In this document: one piece after another, positions 1 to 8,949 of the stretch
Position numbering within the stretch: the first letter of the stretch is position 1
Layout of the letters: each line of letters begins with the position of its first letter
Origin: a virus
Strand: one strand, 5' to 3'
Length of the DNA: 64,000 bases
Virus record (IMG/VR): IMGVR_UViG_3300032285_001316
Coordinates: 1-64,000 of that record
Made by a program: the position numbers and the translations under genes
The notes under the pieces: generated by a model
What the model was told of the DNA's origin: nothing
The model's database searches: none
Seen by the model: the letters and a program-made list of their open reading frames with translations, nothing else

Positions 1-2
1 AC

Positions 3-1565
3 ACCGTATTCAACGGTACGTGGACCATCTCGGGTCACACTACCACCACGGTTAGTTTTGCGCTGACACACACCAACATTACCGAAGCAAATGTTACGGG
101 TACCATGACTTACTCGTACAGCCAGAACCCTACATACGCTACATTTGCAGCTAAGCACCGTGGTCTGGATGGAAACAACATCCGTATCCAGATTGCTCAG
201 TCAAAGGCTATTCGTGAGACTGGGTACTACGATGTGACCGTTCTGTACGAAGCTGGTGTTCCTGACACCGTTGTTGGAAACGTTGTTACTGCAAACGCTG
301 GTGACGACACAATTGTTGAGCAGTTCAATGGCGTTGTTTTCAATGACCCACTGTCTGGTGACTACATTGTGTCTGTTCTCGAATTTGGCTCAGCCTATGT
401 TCGTGTACTTGAAGGTGCTGTTGTAGAATACCAGAACGACGGTTCGCTGGTTAGCCCAGAGGTTACTTACACCGTTGGTGGTGTAGGAACTCCTACAGTA
501 GACACAGTGTTCCCACTTTCAGGTGCTCCTAGCCCCGAGAATGCCCTTACATATGGTGACTACACAGGTAACTTCTACGTTGCAGGTCCCCCCGCAACTG
601 GTTATGATCCTGCTACTCCATCGGGAACGTTCAACGTTGATGACTGCGTAGTCTTCACGGAGTTCGAGACAATTGACAAGCCACTGGTGTTCTTCCTGCC
701 AGACGTAACGGCAAAGATTGCTGACACCCCAACTGCTACTACCCTCAGCGGTTGGACACGCGCCAAGGACGTCTACAACGCTCTTATTGAGTGGGTTGAG
801 GCTCCTAAGACCAACGGCCGTCACTTTGTTGTTGTTGAGACAGATGGTGGCCTGAGTGTTGACGGTGCTATTAGCGTTTCTGGTGATCTCACCGAAACCA
901 GCCGTGCAGCTGTTTACTACCCTCACGTATACATCAAGGATCCAGTAGGTCGTTCGGGTGCTTCGGTACGTCGTATCGGTCCTTCGGGTTCTGTTGCAGG
1001 TCTGTTCCTGAACACTGACCGTTTGGTTGGTCCCTTCAAGGCAGCTGCTGGTATCGACACCAAGATCGTTGATGCTATCGCTCTTGAGCGTGCATTCAGC
1101 TCAGCTGATCTTGACGCCCTAAACACAGGTGTTACCACAACGGGTATCATCAGCGGAAAGAACGTTGTAAACGCTATTCGTAACGTTCCTGGTGCTGGTG
1201 TTGTTGTTATGGGTGGCCGTACTCTCAAGCAGGATGGTACAGCTAACCGTTACGTCAACATGCGTCGTTCGCTGACCTACCTGGAAAAGCGCCTGAACGA
1301 CCTGGCCTCGTTTGCTGTATTCGAGAACAACACTGAGACACTGTGGGCACGACTCATCACTGTCGTAGGTGCGTTCCTCAATGAGTACCGTAACCAGGGT
1401 GGTCTTCGTGGATCCACCGTTGCTGAGTCATTCTACGTAAAGTGTGACGCAGAGAACAACACTCCCACCACTATCGCCGCTGGCGAGGTTCACGTCGAGG
1501 TTGGTGTTGCTCTTGAGTACCCAGCTGAGTTCGTGGTTATTAACCTCAGCCAGAAGACCGTTTAA
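3..1565 (+). CDS. contractile tail sheath protein (5' partial)
   Basis: This is the sheath subunit that polymerises around the tail tube and contracts during DNA injection. The reading frame is open from base 3 to the stop, so the real start lies left of the window and the internal ATG at 105 is not the start. The C-terminal 150 residues carry the typical sheath C-terminal layout: a RRSLTYLEKRLNDL helix, a stretch about having been cut by WARLITVVGAFLNEY, and a final beta strand ending in FVVINLSQK. The middle part contains NVVNAIRNVPGAGVVVMGGRT, usual for sheath proteins. The tail tube gene follows after 22 nt with a GGAG ribosome site. Assignment rests on motif recognition plus the tube, tape measure and baseplate genes behind it. 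Confidence 0.9.
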   Translation, partial: TVFNGTWTISGHTTTTVSFALTHTNITEANVTGTMTYSYSQNPTYATFAAKHRGLDGNNIRIQIAQSKAIRETGYYDVTVLYEAGVPDTVVGNVVTANAGDDTIVEQFNGVVFNDPLSGDYIVSVLEFGSAYVRVLEGAVVEYQNDGSLVSPEVTYTVGGVGTPTVDTVFPLSGAPSPENALTYGDYTGNFYVAGPPATGYDPATPSGTFNVDDCVVFTEFETIDKPLVFFLPDVTAKIADTPTATTLSGWTRAKDVYNALIEWVEAPKTNGRHFVVVETDGGLSVDGAISVSGDLTETSRAAVYYPHVYIKDPVGRSGASVRRIGPSGSVAGLFLNTDRLVGPFKAAAGIDTKIVDAIALERAFSSADLDALNTGVTTTGIISGKNVVNAIRNVPGAGVVVMGGRTLKQDGTANRYVNMRRSLTYLEKRLNDLASFAVFENNTETLWARLITVVGAFLNEYRNQGGLRGSTVAESFYVKCDAENNTPTTIAAGEVHVEVGVALEYPAEFVVINLSQKTV

Positions 1566-1587
1566 TCACTGAAGGAGAAAGTAATAA

Positions 1588-2223
1588 ATGGCTGGTCCAA
1601 CTATTATCAATAACCGCTCAACTCTTGAGACGGATCCGATTAGGAATTTCCGATTCCTGGTCACATTCAAGCCCCTGACTGGTGGAAACACTGGTGGTGG
1701 CTCATGGCTGCAGACTGCGTCTAAGGTCACCATTGGATTCACCTCGGTATCGGGTCTGTCGGTAAACACCGATAGCATCCCCTACCGTGAGGGTGGATAC
1801 AACACCACGGTTCACCAGATTCCTGGTCAGACCACATTCTCACCAATCACTCTGCAGCGCGGTGTCGTTCTCGGCACGTCGCAGCACTGGGACTGGATGC
1901 GGAAGTTGTTTGCAACGGTTCAGAACGGCACATCTTCACTCCAGGGTGAGAACTTCCGCGCTGACGTTGAGATCGAGGTACTCACACACCCAATCGCTGG
2001 TTCTGGTGGTTCAAATGTAGAGCTTACTTCGGACAACTACAAGGACCACGTTTCAGCACGTTTCCAGGTATACAACGCTTGGCCTACAAGCATTGCTTAC
2101 TCGGACCTTAACGCTGGTGACAACGCCCTCTTCGTAGAGCAGCTTACGCTGGTTCACGAGGGCTTTGACATGACGTGGGCTACCGACCTCACTCAGGGCG
2201 GAAGCGCTCCCGCGTTTAACTAA
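1588..2223 (+). CDS. tail tube protein
   Basis: Inner tail tube subunit of the T4 gp19/conserved phage tail region type. The N-terminus has the characteristic DPIRNFRFLVTF strand, followed by SVSGLSVNTDSIPYREGG, which matches the usual tube pattern of a GL.....YREGG turn. At 211 residues it is somewhat longer than common gp19-like tubes (about 150-170). It starts behind GAAGGAGAAAG with normal spacing, directly downstream of the sheath, the standard order for contractile tails. It would stack as hexameric rings inside the sheath and guide DNA out. Confidence 0.88.
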   Translation: MAGPTIINNRSTLETDPIRNFRFLVTFKPLTGGNTGGGSWLQTASKVTIGFTSVSGLSVNTDSIPYREGGYNTTVHQIPGQTTFSPITLQRGVVLGTSQHWDWMRKLFATVQNGTSSLQGENFRADVEIEVLTHPIAGSGGSNVELTSDNYKDHVSARFQVYNAWPTSIAYSDLNAGDNALFVEQLTLVHEGFDMTWATDLTQGGSAPAFN

Positions 2224-2250
2224 TAGCAATAACTAGGAGAATAATTCGTA

Positions 2251-3063
2251 ATGGAAAACGTAAAAACAGCCTCAGGAAACCAACTCAATAATGACCTTAT
2301 TGATCAAGTACTCTCGGCTACAGAACAACCTGAAGAACAAAATATTCACATCACTCCTCCTTCGGATACTCAGGTGGATCTCCCCGCTGGCTACATTACG
2401 CCAGACGGGGAGGTCGCCCGAGTAGCGGAAGTTCGCGAGCTAAATGGTCGCGATGAGGAAGCCCTCGGAAAGAGCGGTGGCGGAGCAAAGTCGTACAGCG
2501 TACTTCTTAGTCGTGCCGTTGTTTCTATCGGAGGACAGCCCGTCACCGAGCAGGTTCTTGATTCTTTGATTCTTGGAGATCGAGACGCACTTATGCTCGG
2601 TATTTACAAGGCAACATTTGGTCACACGGTAGAGCTGGTGGGTATTTGCCAGGGCTGCGGAGACTTTAAGACTGTTGAAGCAGACTTAAATCGCGATGTG
2701 ACAACAAAAGTATTGACAGATCCTGTAGCTGATCGAACATTTGTAGTTCAGGGACGTAGCAAGGAATTCCTTGTTACTCTTCCTACAGGTGCTCTGCAAA
2801 AGGAACTTGCTAATGCGGGAGACAAGTCAGCTGGAGAAAAGAATACGATTCTCCTTCAGAACACTGTTCTTGAGATTGACGGAAGCCCCGTAATCGGTAA
2901 AGCACAGGTTCAAAACCTAGGAGTAATGGACCGAAACACCATTGCTGCCGAAATTGGTAAGCGACTACCTGGCCCACAATTTGAGGACATCACACTCAGC
3001 TGCCCTGAATGTGAGGGAATGGTGGTGGTTCCGTTTAATCTCGGAACTTTGTTTCAGCTCTAA
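2251..3063 (+). CDS. gp26-like baseplate/tail assembly protein with zinc ribbon
   Basis: A 270-residue protein lying between the tube and the tape measure. Its middle shows the pattern LxLGDRDALMLGIYKATFGHTVEL followed by CQGC near residue 133, and CPEC near residue 251, which may form a split zinc ribbon. This arrangement resembles the T4 gp26-type baseplate hub assembly family, but the position just before the tape measure is also that of tail assembly chaperones (G in lambda). The function is therefore either hub assembly or tape-measure chaperoning. A small frame at 3086-3220 without a ribosome site follows at once, which keeps open a frameshift extension. Family by eye, moderate certainty. 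Confidence 0.6.
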   Translation: MENVKTASGNQLNNDLIDQVLSATEQPEEQNIHITPPSDTQVDLPAGYITPDGEVARVAEVRELNGRDEEALGKSGGGAKSYSVLLSRAVVSIGGQPVTEQVLDSLILGDRDALMLGIYKATFGHTVELVGICQGCGDFKTVEADLNRDVTTKVLTDPVADRTFVVQGRSKEFLVTLPTGALQKELANAGDKSAGEKNTILLQNTVLEIDGSPVIGKAQVQNLGVMDRNTIAAEIGKRLPGPQFEDITLSCPECEGMVVVPFNLGTLFQL

Positions 3064-3085
3064 AGTATCTTCCTACGAAAACCTG

Positions 3086-3220
3086 ATGGTGGACTGGGTT
3101 GTTTTAACCAACTTTTTCCCTGGATGGTCCTTAGAAGAAATTAAGTCTCTTTCACCCAGAGAAAGAAAAAACTGGATAGACCTCTCTACGGGGTTTAGAA
3201 AAGCCCAAGTAAGGATTTAG
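3086..3220 (+). CDS. small ORF between gp26-like gene and tape measure; possible frameshift extension
   Basis: A 44-residue frame starting MVDWVVLTNFFPGWSL. It sits in the +1 frame relative to the preceding gene and its frame is open back to 2942, overlapping that gene by 120 nt. No Shine-Dalgarno sequence precedes the ATG, unlike almost every neighbour. It ends 3 nt before the tape measure ATG. It could be a separate coupled gene or the T part of a G/GT-like chaperone produced by ribosomal frameshifting. No clear slippery heptamer was seen. Confidence 0.45.
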   Translation: MVDWVVLTNFFPGWSLEEIKSLSPRERKNWIDLSTGFRKAQVRI

Positions 3221-3223
3221 CGT

Positions 3224-5755
3224 ATGCCAGAAATCGATAGCTTTGAGAAGCTCGTTTCTGTACTCAATGAGGCAAAGAAACTGTCGTCTCAAATTGAGTC
3301 GTCTTGGGAGAAGATTGAGAAAGCTTCTAAGGGAGCGTCAGAATCAGGCATTGGCGGAAACGTTGGTGGTCAAGCTGGTCACTCTAAAGGACGGCAAGTC
3401 GCATCCAGTTTTTCTGGTAGCGGTGCACCCAAAAAGACTGGGGCCATGCCTTCTCAGGGAGATATGGCCGCTGGTGGTGGAACTGGCTTAGGCAGGGTCG
3501 CTGCAGCTGCTACCCGCGCAGTTTTTGGTGGTTCTCGCGGAGGTGGGAGGGGTTCTGCCCTTAACTCTTTTATGCAGATGCAGCCAGAACAGCAGCAATC
3601 TATTTCTAGTAACTTGTTTGGTTTGGGGGATGCGCTAGCTCTATTCCAAAACATGTCTTCAGCAACTGCTCAGTTCCTCCCTGGTGTATCTGACACCATG
3701 AATCGTGCCACAAAGTATTACAATGCCACTACATACGGTGGAAACCAAATGTCTCGCAATGCTGTTCAGTCGGCTACATTTGGCACGCTTGGCGGTATGG
3801 CTGGGATTACTTCTGCTGGATCTGACGCTGCTGTTGCACAGATTTTATCTGGTCGTGGAATGACTGTTTCATCAGATCCAAACAGCACGTACCAGCAGAC
3901 CTTGCGTACGGTAGCAAATGCGGGGCGCTATCTCAACATCTCCAATGAGCAAGCTGCTGCATCTGTAGAGGGGCTGACCTCTGCTAAGGGTTCCGCAAAT
4001 ATGCTGCGTAACTTTGGTATTTACACGGCTGATCTGAGCACAGGTAAAGAAAAGACTCAGGGGCAGATTTTCCAAGAACTGGCTGACCGACTTACCGCTG
4101 GTCGTGGACAAGCCACAGTAGAGCAGACGCAGGCGTCTATCCGTCGCGGCGCTCTGGGTGTGACTATTGACTCCTTCTTCCAAGGAGATCAGCAAGGTGC
4201 ACAAATGTTCAAGCAGTACATGATTGAACGTGCTGGTGGAAAAACGATGGACCTCTCGCAGGCCACTCCTATGGGTGGTCCCGCAGGCAACCAGAACCCT
4301 CTGCAGCCTCAAATGAATTTGGCGACAAAACAAACTGGCGCAATGGGCATGGCTGAGTCAGAATTCATTAAGGGTGTTACGGCTGCCACAGGAGCACTCA
4401 GTGCCCTGACAGATGCGTCTGGTGGTCTTGCGTCTGTGATTGGTGGGGCTTCCTCCCTTTTGCAAACACTTCTTGGTAATCAGAGTTTTAAGGGTCTGAC
4501 TAGCGGCGCTACCTCTCTTGTTAACTTTGCTAGCAAGGGCATCACGGGAATTAGCAACACTCTTGCGGGGCTAAACCCACTTAACCCCGCTCCTTCACTC
4601 CTTCAGGCGGGAGTAATCGCGGGTGGTATGACAGCTGCAATTGGCGGTGTTGCAGCTATGGGCGGTGTGGCTCAGATGGCGGCTAATGCTTTTGGCGGAA
4701 CTGGAGGGTCTTCTTCGTCATTAACGGGGTCTATAGGAAGCCCTTTTTCTGGAAAGGGAGCGTCAGTATCTACGGCGTTTAATCCATCAAGCGACTTCAG
4801 TAACATTCCTGGTATGCGACAAGGAGACGCTGTAACCAGTTCTTCTGGAACTGGATCCCCCGCTATTGGTCAAGCTATGGTTTCTCTTGATTACCTCTCA
4901 GGAGTTCAGCACACCACAGAATATGGTGAACCTCAGGCGGTTGTTGGAGGAATTCACCACGGAACAGACTACGGCCTTCCTGCTGGAGCAGATGTTAAAG
5001 CGGTTGCCGACGGTGTGGTATGGAGCGTCATCACTTCAGGTCAGGTTTGGACTCAGGCTCAAATTGACTCTGGTAGAGGTCCTGGTGGAATTGACGGAAA
5101 CCAGGTAAAGCTCAAGCACACAGCTGCTGATGGAACGGTGTTCTTCAGTATGTACAACCACCTATCTCAAGTACTGGTTTCCACAAGTGACCAGGTAACT
5201 AGAGGACAGGTAATCGGTAAGGTTGGTCGAACTGGCGCTGCCACAGGTCCCCATCTTCACCTGGAATTCCAAAACTCTCATGGAACACCCATTCCTCCAG
5301 GAGAAGTTATGGGATATTTGGAGGGGGCAAATAGTGGTGGACAGGCAACTAGCTCCTCGGGGTCGTATAGTCAAAAGGCGCTTACAGATGCTATGACCCA
5401 AGGGGCTAAATATCAGCAGATGCCCACCGCTGCAGTAAACGCGTTTAACACACTGCAAAGTCTCTACTCTGGAGATACATCACAGATTCTTGCAGCTGTT
5501 AATACTATGGGCGGTACTCTTGGAATTAGCCCTAGTATCTTAGGGCAGTACATGAACGCGACTAACCCTACAGCAGGTACCCCTGCCGCATCAGCAGCGG
5601 CTGCTGCTGCCTCTGGCGGTGGGGCGGTAAACAACAACGTTAGTATTACAGTTCAAGTTCCCGATGTAACATCTGCTGACGCACTAAAATTTGCCAACCT
5701 TGTTAAGTCCTACCTGGACAACAACACGCTCATGTCTAACACAGGAAGTGTATAG
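3224..5755 (+). CDS. tape measure protein with M23 peptidase domain
   Basis: An 843-residue protein rich in Ala, Gly, Ser and Thr with long hydrophobic and coiled segments, in the tape-measure position between tube and baseplate genes; it would set tail length and leave first during injection. Residues about 555-695 form an M23 (lysostaphin-type) zinc endopeptidase: HHGTD near 577 gives the first His/Asp ligands and PHLHLE near 675 the catalytic and third ligand His. Such a domain on a tape measure is known in phages of Gram-positive hosts and would open the peptidoglycan at the entry site. A further Ala-rich linker (residues 785-800) precedes the C-terminus. Length is short for a myovirus tape measure, suggesting a short tail. 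Confidence 0.85.
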   Translation: MPEIDSFEKLVSVLNEAKKLSSQIESSWEKIEKASKGASESGIGGNVGGQAGHSKGRQVASSFSGSGAPKKTGAMPSQGDMAAGGGTGLGRVAAAATRAVFGGSRGGGRGSALNSFMQMQPEQQQSISSNLFGLGDALALFQNMSSATAQFLPGVSDTMNRATKYYNATTYGGNQMSRNAVQSATFGTLGGMAGITSAGSDAAVAQILSGRGMTVSSDPNSTYQQTLRTVANAGRYLNISNEQAAASVEGLTSAKGSANMLRNFGIYTADLSTGKEKTQGQIFQELADRLTAGRGQATVEQTQASIRRGALGVTIDSFFQGDQQGAQMFKQYMIERAGGKTMDLSQATPMGGPAGNQNPLQPQMNLATKQTGAMGMAESEFIKGVTAATGALSALTDASGGLASVIGGASSLLQTLLGNQSFKGLTSGATSLVNFASKGITGISNTLAGLNPLNPAPSLLQAGVIAGGMTAAIGGVAAMGGVAQMAANAFGGTGGSSSSLTGSIGSPFSGKGASVSTAFNPSSDFSNIPGMRQGDAVTSSSGTGSPAIGQAMVSLDYLSGVQHTTEYGEPQAVVGGIHHGTDYGLPAGADVKAVADGVVWSVITSGQVWTQAQIDSGRGPGGIDGNQVKLKHTAADGTVFFSMYNHLSQVLVSTSDQVTRGQVIGKVGRTGAATGPHLHLEFQNSHGTPIPPGEVMGYLEGANSGGQATSSSGSYSQKALTDAMTQGAKYQQMPTAAVNAFNTLQSLYSGDTSQILAAVNTMGGTLGISPSILGQYMNATNPTAGTPAASAAAAAASGGGAVNNNVSITVQVPDVTSADALKFANLVKSYLDNNTLMSNTGSV

Positions 5756-5758
5756 TAG

Positions 5759-6985
5759 ATGGCTAGTAAAGTTATACAAAGTATTACTAAGAATACACAG
5801 ACATCTCGTGATCGTCTTCTTGCGGAAAAGCGCCGTGCAGAAACGGCCATCAAGGCCGCAACTGCGACGTCTAGCATTGATCAAAAGGTGGCAGATTTGA
5901 CCACTGAAGTAGTTGTTCTTGACACGAGTATTTCTCAAAAGACGCTTGCTCTTCAGAGCCTCATTACTTCGGGAGCGTCACAAGGAGCAATTAATGCAGC
6001 CTTGATTGACCTGAGTACGACTAAAGATACTCGACTGGCTATTTCTGAACAGCTTACAGCTGCTCAGATTCAGAGTGTTAATGCTAAGTCAACTCAAAGC
6101 GCGGCAGGAACTATTGCGGTTGCTTCTGCTGCTGCACGAGTAACCACCCTTGCCTCAGGTACATACCAGGGAAGTAGTAGCCAAATTACAGGGTCTCTGC
6201 TGTACAACGCCAGTGCTGTTAAAGAAGCGTACTTCAGTAACAAGACTAACTTTACTGGCCGTGTTCAAGGCCCCTTTAACCAGCCCTCTGCTGTAAGTGC
6301 CGCTAGTCAACTGTGGGCATCATCTACGGGTAGCAAGGGAATGATCGTTACATCCGAGCAGGTTCTTAAGGCCTGGAACTCTGGCTCGAACAAACCGCAA
6401 AGTGCAAACTACTTTGATAACCACAACTATGGTTTCCAGTTCCAGTACAACCCTGGAACGGTGGGGATGTCGTACTTTACTGCCCCCAATGTAGACGTCG
6501 CCATGATGACAAGTGGTACTGAAATGTTTAACTTGGCGGGTGTTTCTGGTTCTCAAGGATCCGTTAGCTTCCAGATTGTCATTAATCGCATCTTTGATAT
6601 GCAGTACTACACCTCTTCAGGAGCGTTTAAACCTGGCGTATCCGACACGGACATCTACCCCGTGCGCCCTAACAATACATCTGATTATTTGGATATCTAC
6701 AATAAGGGCACCATGTACGACGTAGAATACCTGCTGCGTGTTCTTATGGGAACAACAATGACTAGTTACCTCCGTGGAACCAAGACTGCTGACATGGGGT
6801 GGCTCCCCGCAATTCCTGTGGAACTACACCTTGGTAAGAGTCTTCGTTACTTGGGAACAATCAACTCATTGAACATTAACCACGTTATTTTTGATTCTAG
6901 AATGGTTCCCCTGTTTACAACAATGGATATTGCGTTTGCCCGCCTACCAGACTACCCACCAGCTGGAACGACAGCTACGTCTTAG
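5759..6985 (+). CDS. unidentified baseplate/tail protein
   Basis: A 408-residue protein not recognised at family level. The first 110 residues are helical and coiled-coil prone (RLLAEKRRAETAIKAA and following). The C-terminal two thirds are beta-rich with FQFQYNPGTVGMSYF, FQIVINRIFDM and an ending on FTTMDIAFARLPDYP. By order (tape measure, this gene, LysM protein, gpD-like hub) it occupies the place of P2 gpU or similar tube-terminus or hub-adapter proteins; this is inference from synteny only. Start is separated from the tape measure stop by 3 nt. Confidence 0.55.
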   Translation: MASKVIQSITKNTQTSRDRLLAEKRRAETAIKAATATSSIDQKVADLTTEVVVLDTSISQKTLALQSLITSGASQGAINAALIDLSTTKDTRLAISEQLTAAQIQSVNAKSTQSAAGTIAVASAAARVTTLASGTYQGSSSQITGSLLYNASAVKEAYFSNKTNFTGRVQGPFNQPSAVSAASQLWASSTGSKGMIVTSEQVLKAWNSGSNKPQSANYFDNHNYGFQFQYNPGTVGMSYFTAPNVDVAMMTSGTEMFNLAGVSGSQGSVSFQIVINRIFDMQYYTSSGAFKPGVSDTDIYPVRPNNTSDYLDIYNKGTMYDVEYLLRVLMGTTMTSYLRGTKTADMGWLPAIPVELHLGKSLRYLGTINSLNINHVIFDSRMVPLFTTMDIAFARLPDYPPAGTTATS

Positions 6986-6993
6986 GAGTTATT

Positions 6994-7269
6994 ATGATTT
7001 TTTCAGACAGCAGATACGCTAAAGGACTTGTTACCAAGGTACAGGACCCTAGGAACGGCGTTTATCGCCTAGCGGTTTACCGTAAGTTTCCTACAGCTCG
7101 CGCTCAGTTTTACTTCTACACATGGGTAGAAGGAGATCGCATCGACCGAGTTGCTGCGGACCTATTAGGTAGCCCATCTTTCTGGTGGAAGATCATGGAC
7201 TTTAACCCAGAGATTATTGATCCGTTCAGCATTCCTATTGGTACGACTCTAAGGATTCCGAGTGTCTAG
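6994..7269 (+). CDS. LysM-like tail protein (gpX/gp53-type)
   Basis: A 91-residue protein. The second half carries DLLGSPSFWWKIMDFNPEIIDP and ends IPIGTTLRIP, the usual LysM-like signature of short contractile-tail proteins such as P2 gpX. These connect the hub to the tube or wedge rather than acting as free cell-wall lysins. It overlaps the downstream hub gene by 8 nt, indicating coupled translation. Confidence 0.75.
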   Translation: MIFSDSRYAKGLVTKVQDPRNGVYRLAVYRKFPTARAQFYFYTWVEGDRIDRVAADLLGSPSFWWKIMDFNPEIIDPFSIPIGTTLRIPSV

Positions 7270-8539
7270 TCTAACTACGACTAAATACAGGAAGGGTACT
7301 GCGACCCATGTTTCTTTTCCTACGGTTCCTTCTTTAACTGCGCAGCCTCGAAAGATTGATCTATTACAAAATCAATACAACCACGATATTTTGACGCTGG
7401 AGTTTCCTGCGGAGAGCACACTCTGGTTTGAAACTTTAAAAACGGGTATCCCTGTTGAGTTTAACTGGAGGCAAGATACTCTGGATAAAAATTGGGTGGG
7501 ATACGTCTCGTCTATTTCTAAAATAAATGCTCCTCAGAGAACCAACATTATGCAAGTCATGTGTGTAGGAGGAACCTTTCCCCTTAAGCAGCGTGCCACA
7601 CGAGTGTTTGAAAATTCCACAGTACCTGATGCTGTTAGTGCTATTGCTTCCGAGTTTGGGTTTAATGTACTTACTGAACCTCACAAGCAGGTATTTCCTC
7701 AGCTGGCTATTACTGGAAACTCCTACTGGGAGTGGATCCAAGAGCAGGCCAAGCGTATTGGTTATGGCGTAATTATTGATGGTATGACGTTTGTTTTTAA
7801 GCCTATAGACAAACTAATTGACATGACATTTTCTAATGCTCCTATACTTTCTTTGGGAAATGCTGGCGCTCCTTTTAACACCCAGTTTTTAGACCGAACT
7901 CTTGATGAGTTCAGCATTATTTATGGTGACAATGTTGAAAGTTCTGCTAACTTCAGGACTGTAAAGAATGTTGGTGGTGTGGACCCTGAAACCGCACAGG
8001 TGTTACTCTCTACCGCCAGTCCAGATACAGTAGGAGACTCTCTTCGTCAGGATGTTAGCCAGGTTCTTTTCTCTGAGTTTAGGACAGACAGGGTAGTCAA
8101 CTCTATCGATGACGCCCGTCAAATTGCTAATGCCGCAGCTCAATTGTCTCGGTTTAGCATTCCAGCAAAGATAAAGGGGCAAGGAGACCCTCGGCTGCGT
8201 CCATTTGGAACAGTGTATGTTTCTGGTACGGGAAACCTTACTGACGGATTCTGGATTATTAATTCTGTCCACCACATGTTCCATCAGATTGGTGATTATC
8301 AAGTGGAGATGTCAGTATCTACCGATGGTATTGGGGATACGGTTGTAGAAACTCCTTTTAGAACTAGAACCGAGACGGGCCAAGGCACGATAAACTTAAA
8401 TGAAGCCTTAATTAATGCGGGTGCTGCTGCACTGGCATTTACCATGGAATCAGTAAAGCTTACGGACTACACACAGTACGCGACGGAATCAAACCAAGGT
8501 TATTTACGTACGCCTACTAGATGGCAGAATGCAGGTTAA
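7262..8539 (+). CDS. baseplate hub protein (late control gpD/gp27-like)
   Basis: A 425-residue protein with the hub-domain hallmarks: a first domain with LQNQYNHDILTLEF and WVGYVSSISK, and a second with NSYWEWIQEQAKRIGYGVIIDG leading to FVFKP. This is the pattern of phage late control gpD and gp27-like hubs that form the trimer under the tail tube and carry the spike. It begins with a GTG overlapping the end of the LysM gene. The C-terminal 60 residues (after RTRTETGQG) look disordered. Confidence 0.78.
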   Translation: MSSLTTTKYRKGTATHVSFPTVPSLTAQPRKIDLLQNQYNHDILTLEFPAESTLWFETLKTGIPVEFNWRQDTLDKNWVGYVSSISKINAPQRTNIMQVMCVGGTFPLKQRATRVFENSTVPDAVSAIASEFGFNVLTEPHKQVFPQLAITGNSYWEWIQEQAKRIGYGVIIDGMTFVFKPIDKLIDMTFSNAPILSLGNAGAPFNTQFLDRTLDEFSIIYGDNVESSANFRTVKNVGGVDPETAQVLLSTASPDTVGDSLRQDVSQVLFSEFRTDRVVNSIDDARQIANAAAQLSRFSIPAKIKGQGDPRLRPFGTVYVSGTGNLTDGFWIINSVHHMFHQIGDYQVEMSVSTDGIGDTVVETPFRTRTETGQGTINLNEALINAGAAALAFTMESVKLTDYTQYATESNQGYLRTPTRWQNAG

Positions 8540-8541
8540 CA

Positions 8542-8949
8542 ATGACAGAAGTAGCACTTGTTTTGCCATTCAGTTTGAATCCTCAGACTGGAACTATCAT
8601 GACGACTACAAACCAAGACCTTATTTGGTCTAACAGGGTGCGTATTGCCGTAGAAACCGCCCTTGGGGAACGCGTGATGCGCCCTACTTATGGTACAAAA
8701 ATTCCTAATGCCTTGTTCAATACTGTTGACGGATTTGATGACGTTCTTCAAAAAGAAATTGGCAGGGTTTTTGTTGATCAGCTGCCTCTTTTGAAGCTAG
8801 TTTCGATAAGCACGTCACACGACACTGCTTACAATAAACTTTCTGTAAATGTCACGTACCAACTTCCAAACAACACAGAAATTACAACCAAGGCTGGTGT
8901 CATGGTTATTTCCAATGTTAACCCGCCTTACCAGGAGCTTACATCATGA
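8542..8949 (+). CDS. gp25-like baseplate wedge protein
   Basis: A 135-residue protein of the gp25/GPW family, the wedge component that initiates sheath polymerisation. Characteristic stretches are IRIAVETALGERVMRPTYGT-like sequence near residue 25 and a beta-rich second half ending VMVISN. The ATG at 8542 was chosen because AGG precedes it by about 8 nt; an in-frame ATG at 8521 inside the previous gene has no ribosome site. It overlaps the J-like gene by 4 nt (ATGA type), a common arrangement of this pair. Confidence 0.82.
   Translation: MTEVALVLPFSLNPQTGTIMTTTNQDLIWSNRVRIAVETALGERVMRPTYGTKIPNALFNTVDGFDDVLQKEIGRVFVDQLPLLKLVSISTSHDTAYNKLSVNVTYQLPNNTEITTKAGVMVISNVNPPYQELTS

Noticed and set aside
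105-1565. ATG at 105 as the start of the sheath gene
   Set aside because: The frame is open to the left edge without a stop and a sheath of normal size needs more N-terminal sequence, so the gene is truncated by the window.
2942-3085. Upstream part of the small frame before the tape measure as a separate gene start
   Set aside because: It overlaps the preceding gene by 120 nt and has no ribosome site; only the part after 3086 is listed, with the frameshift option noted.
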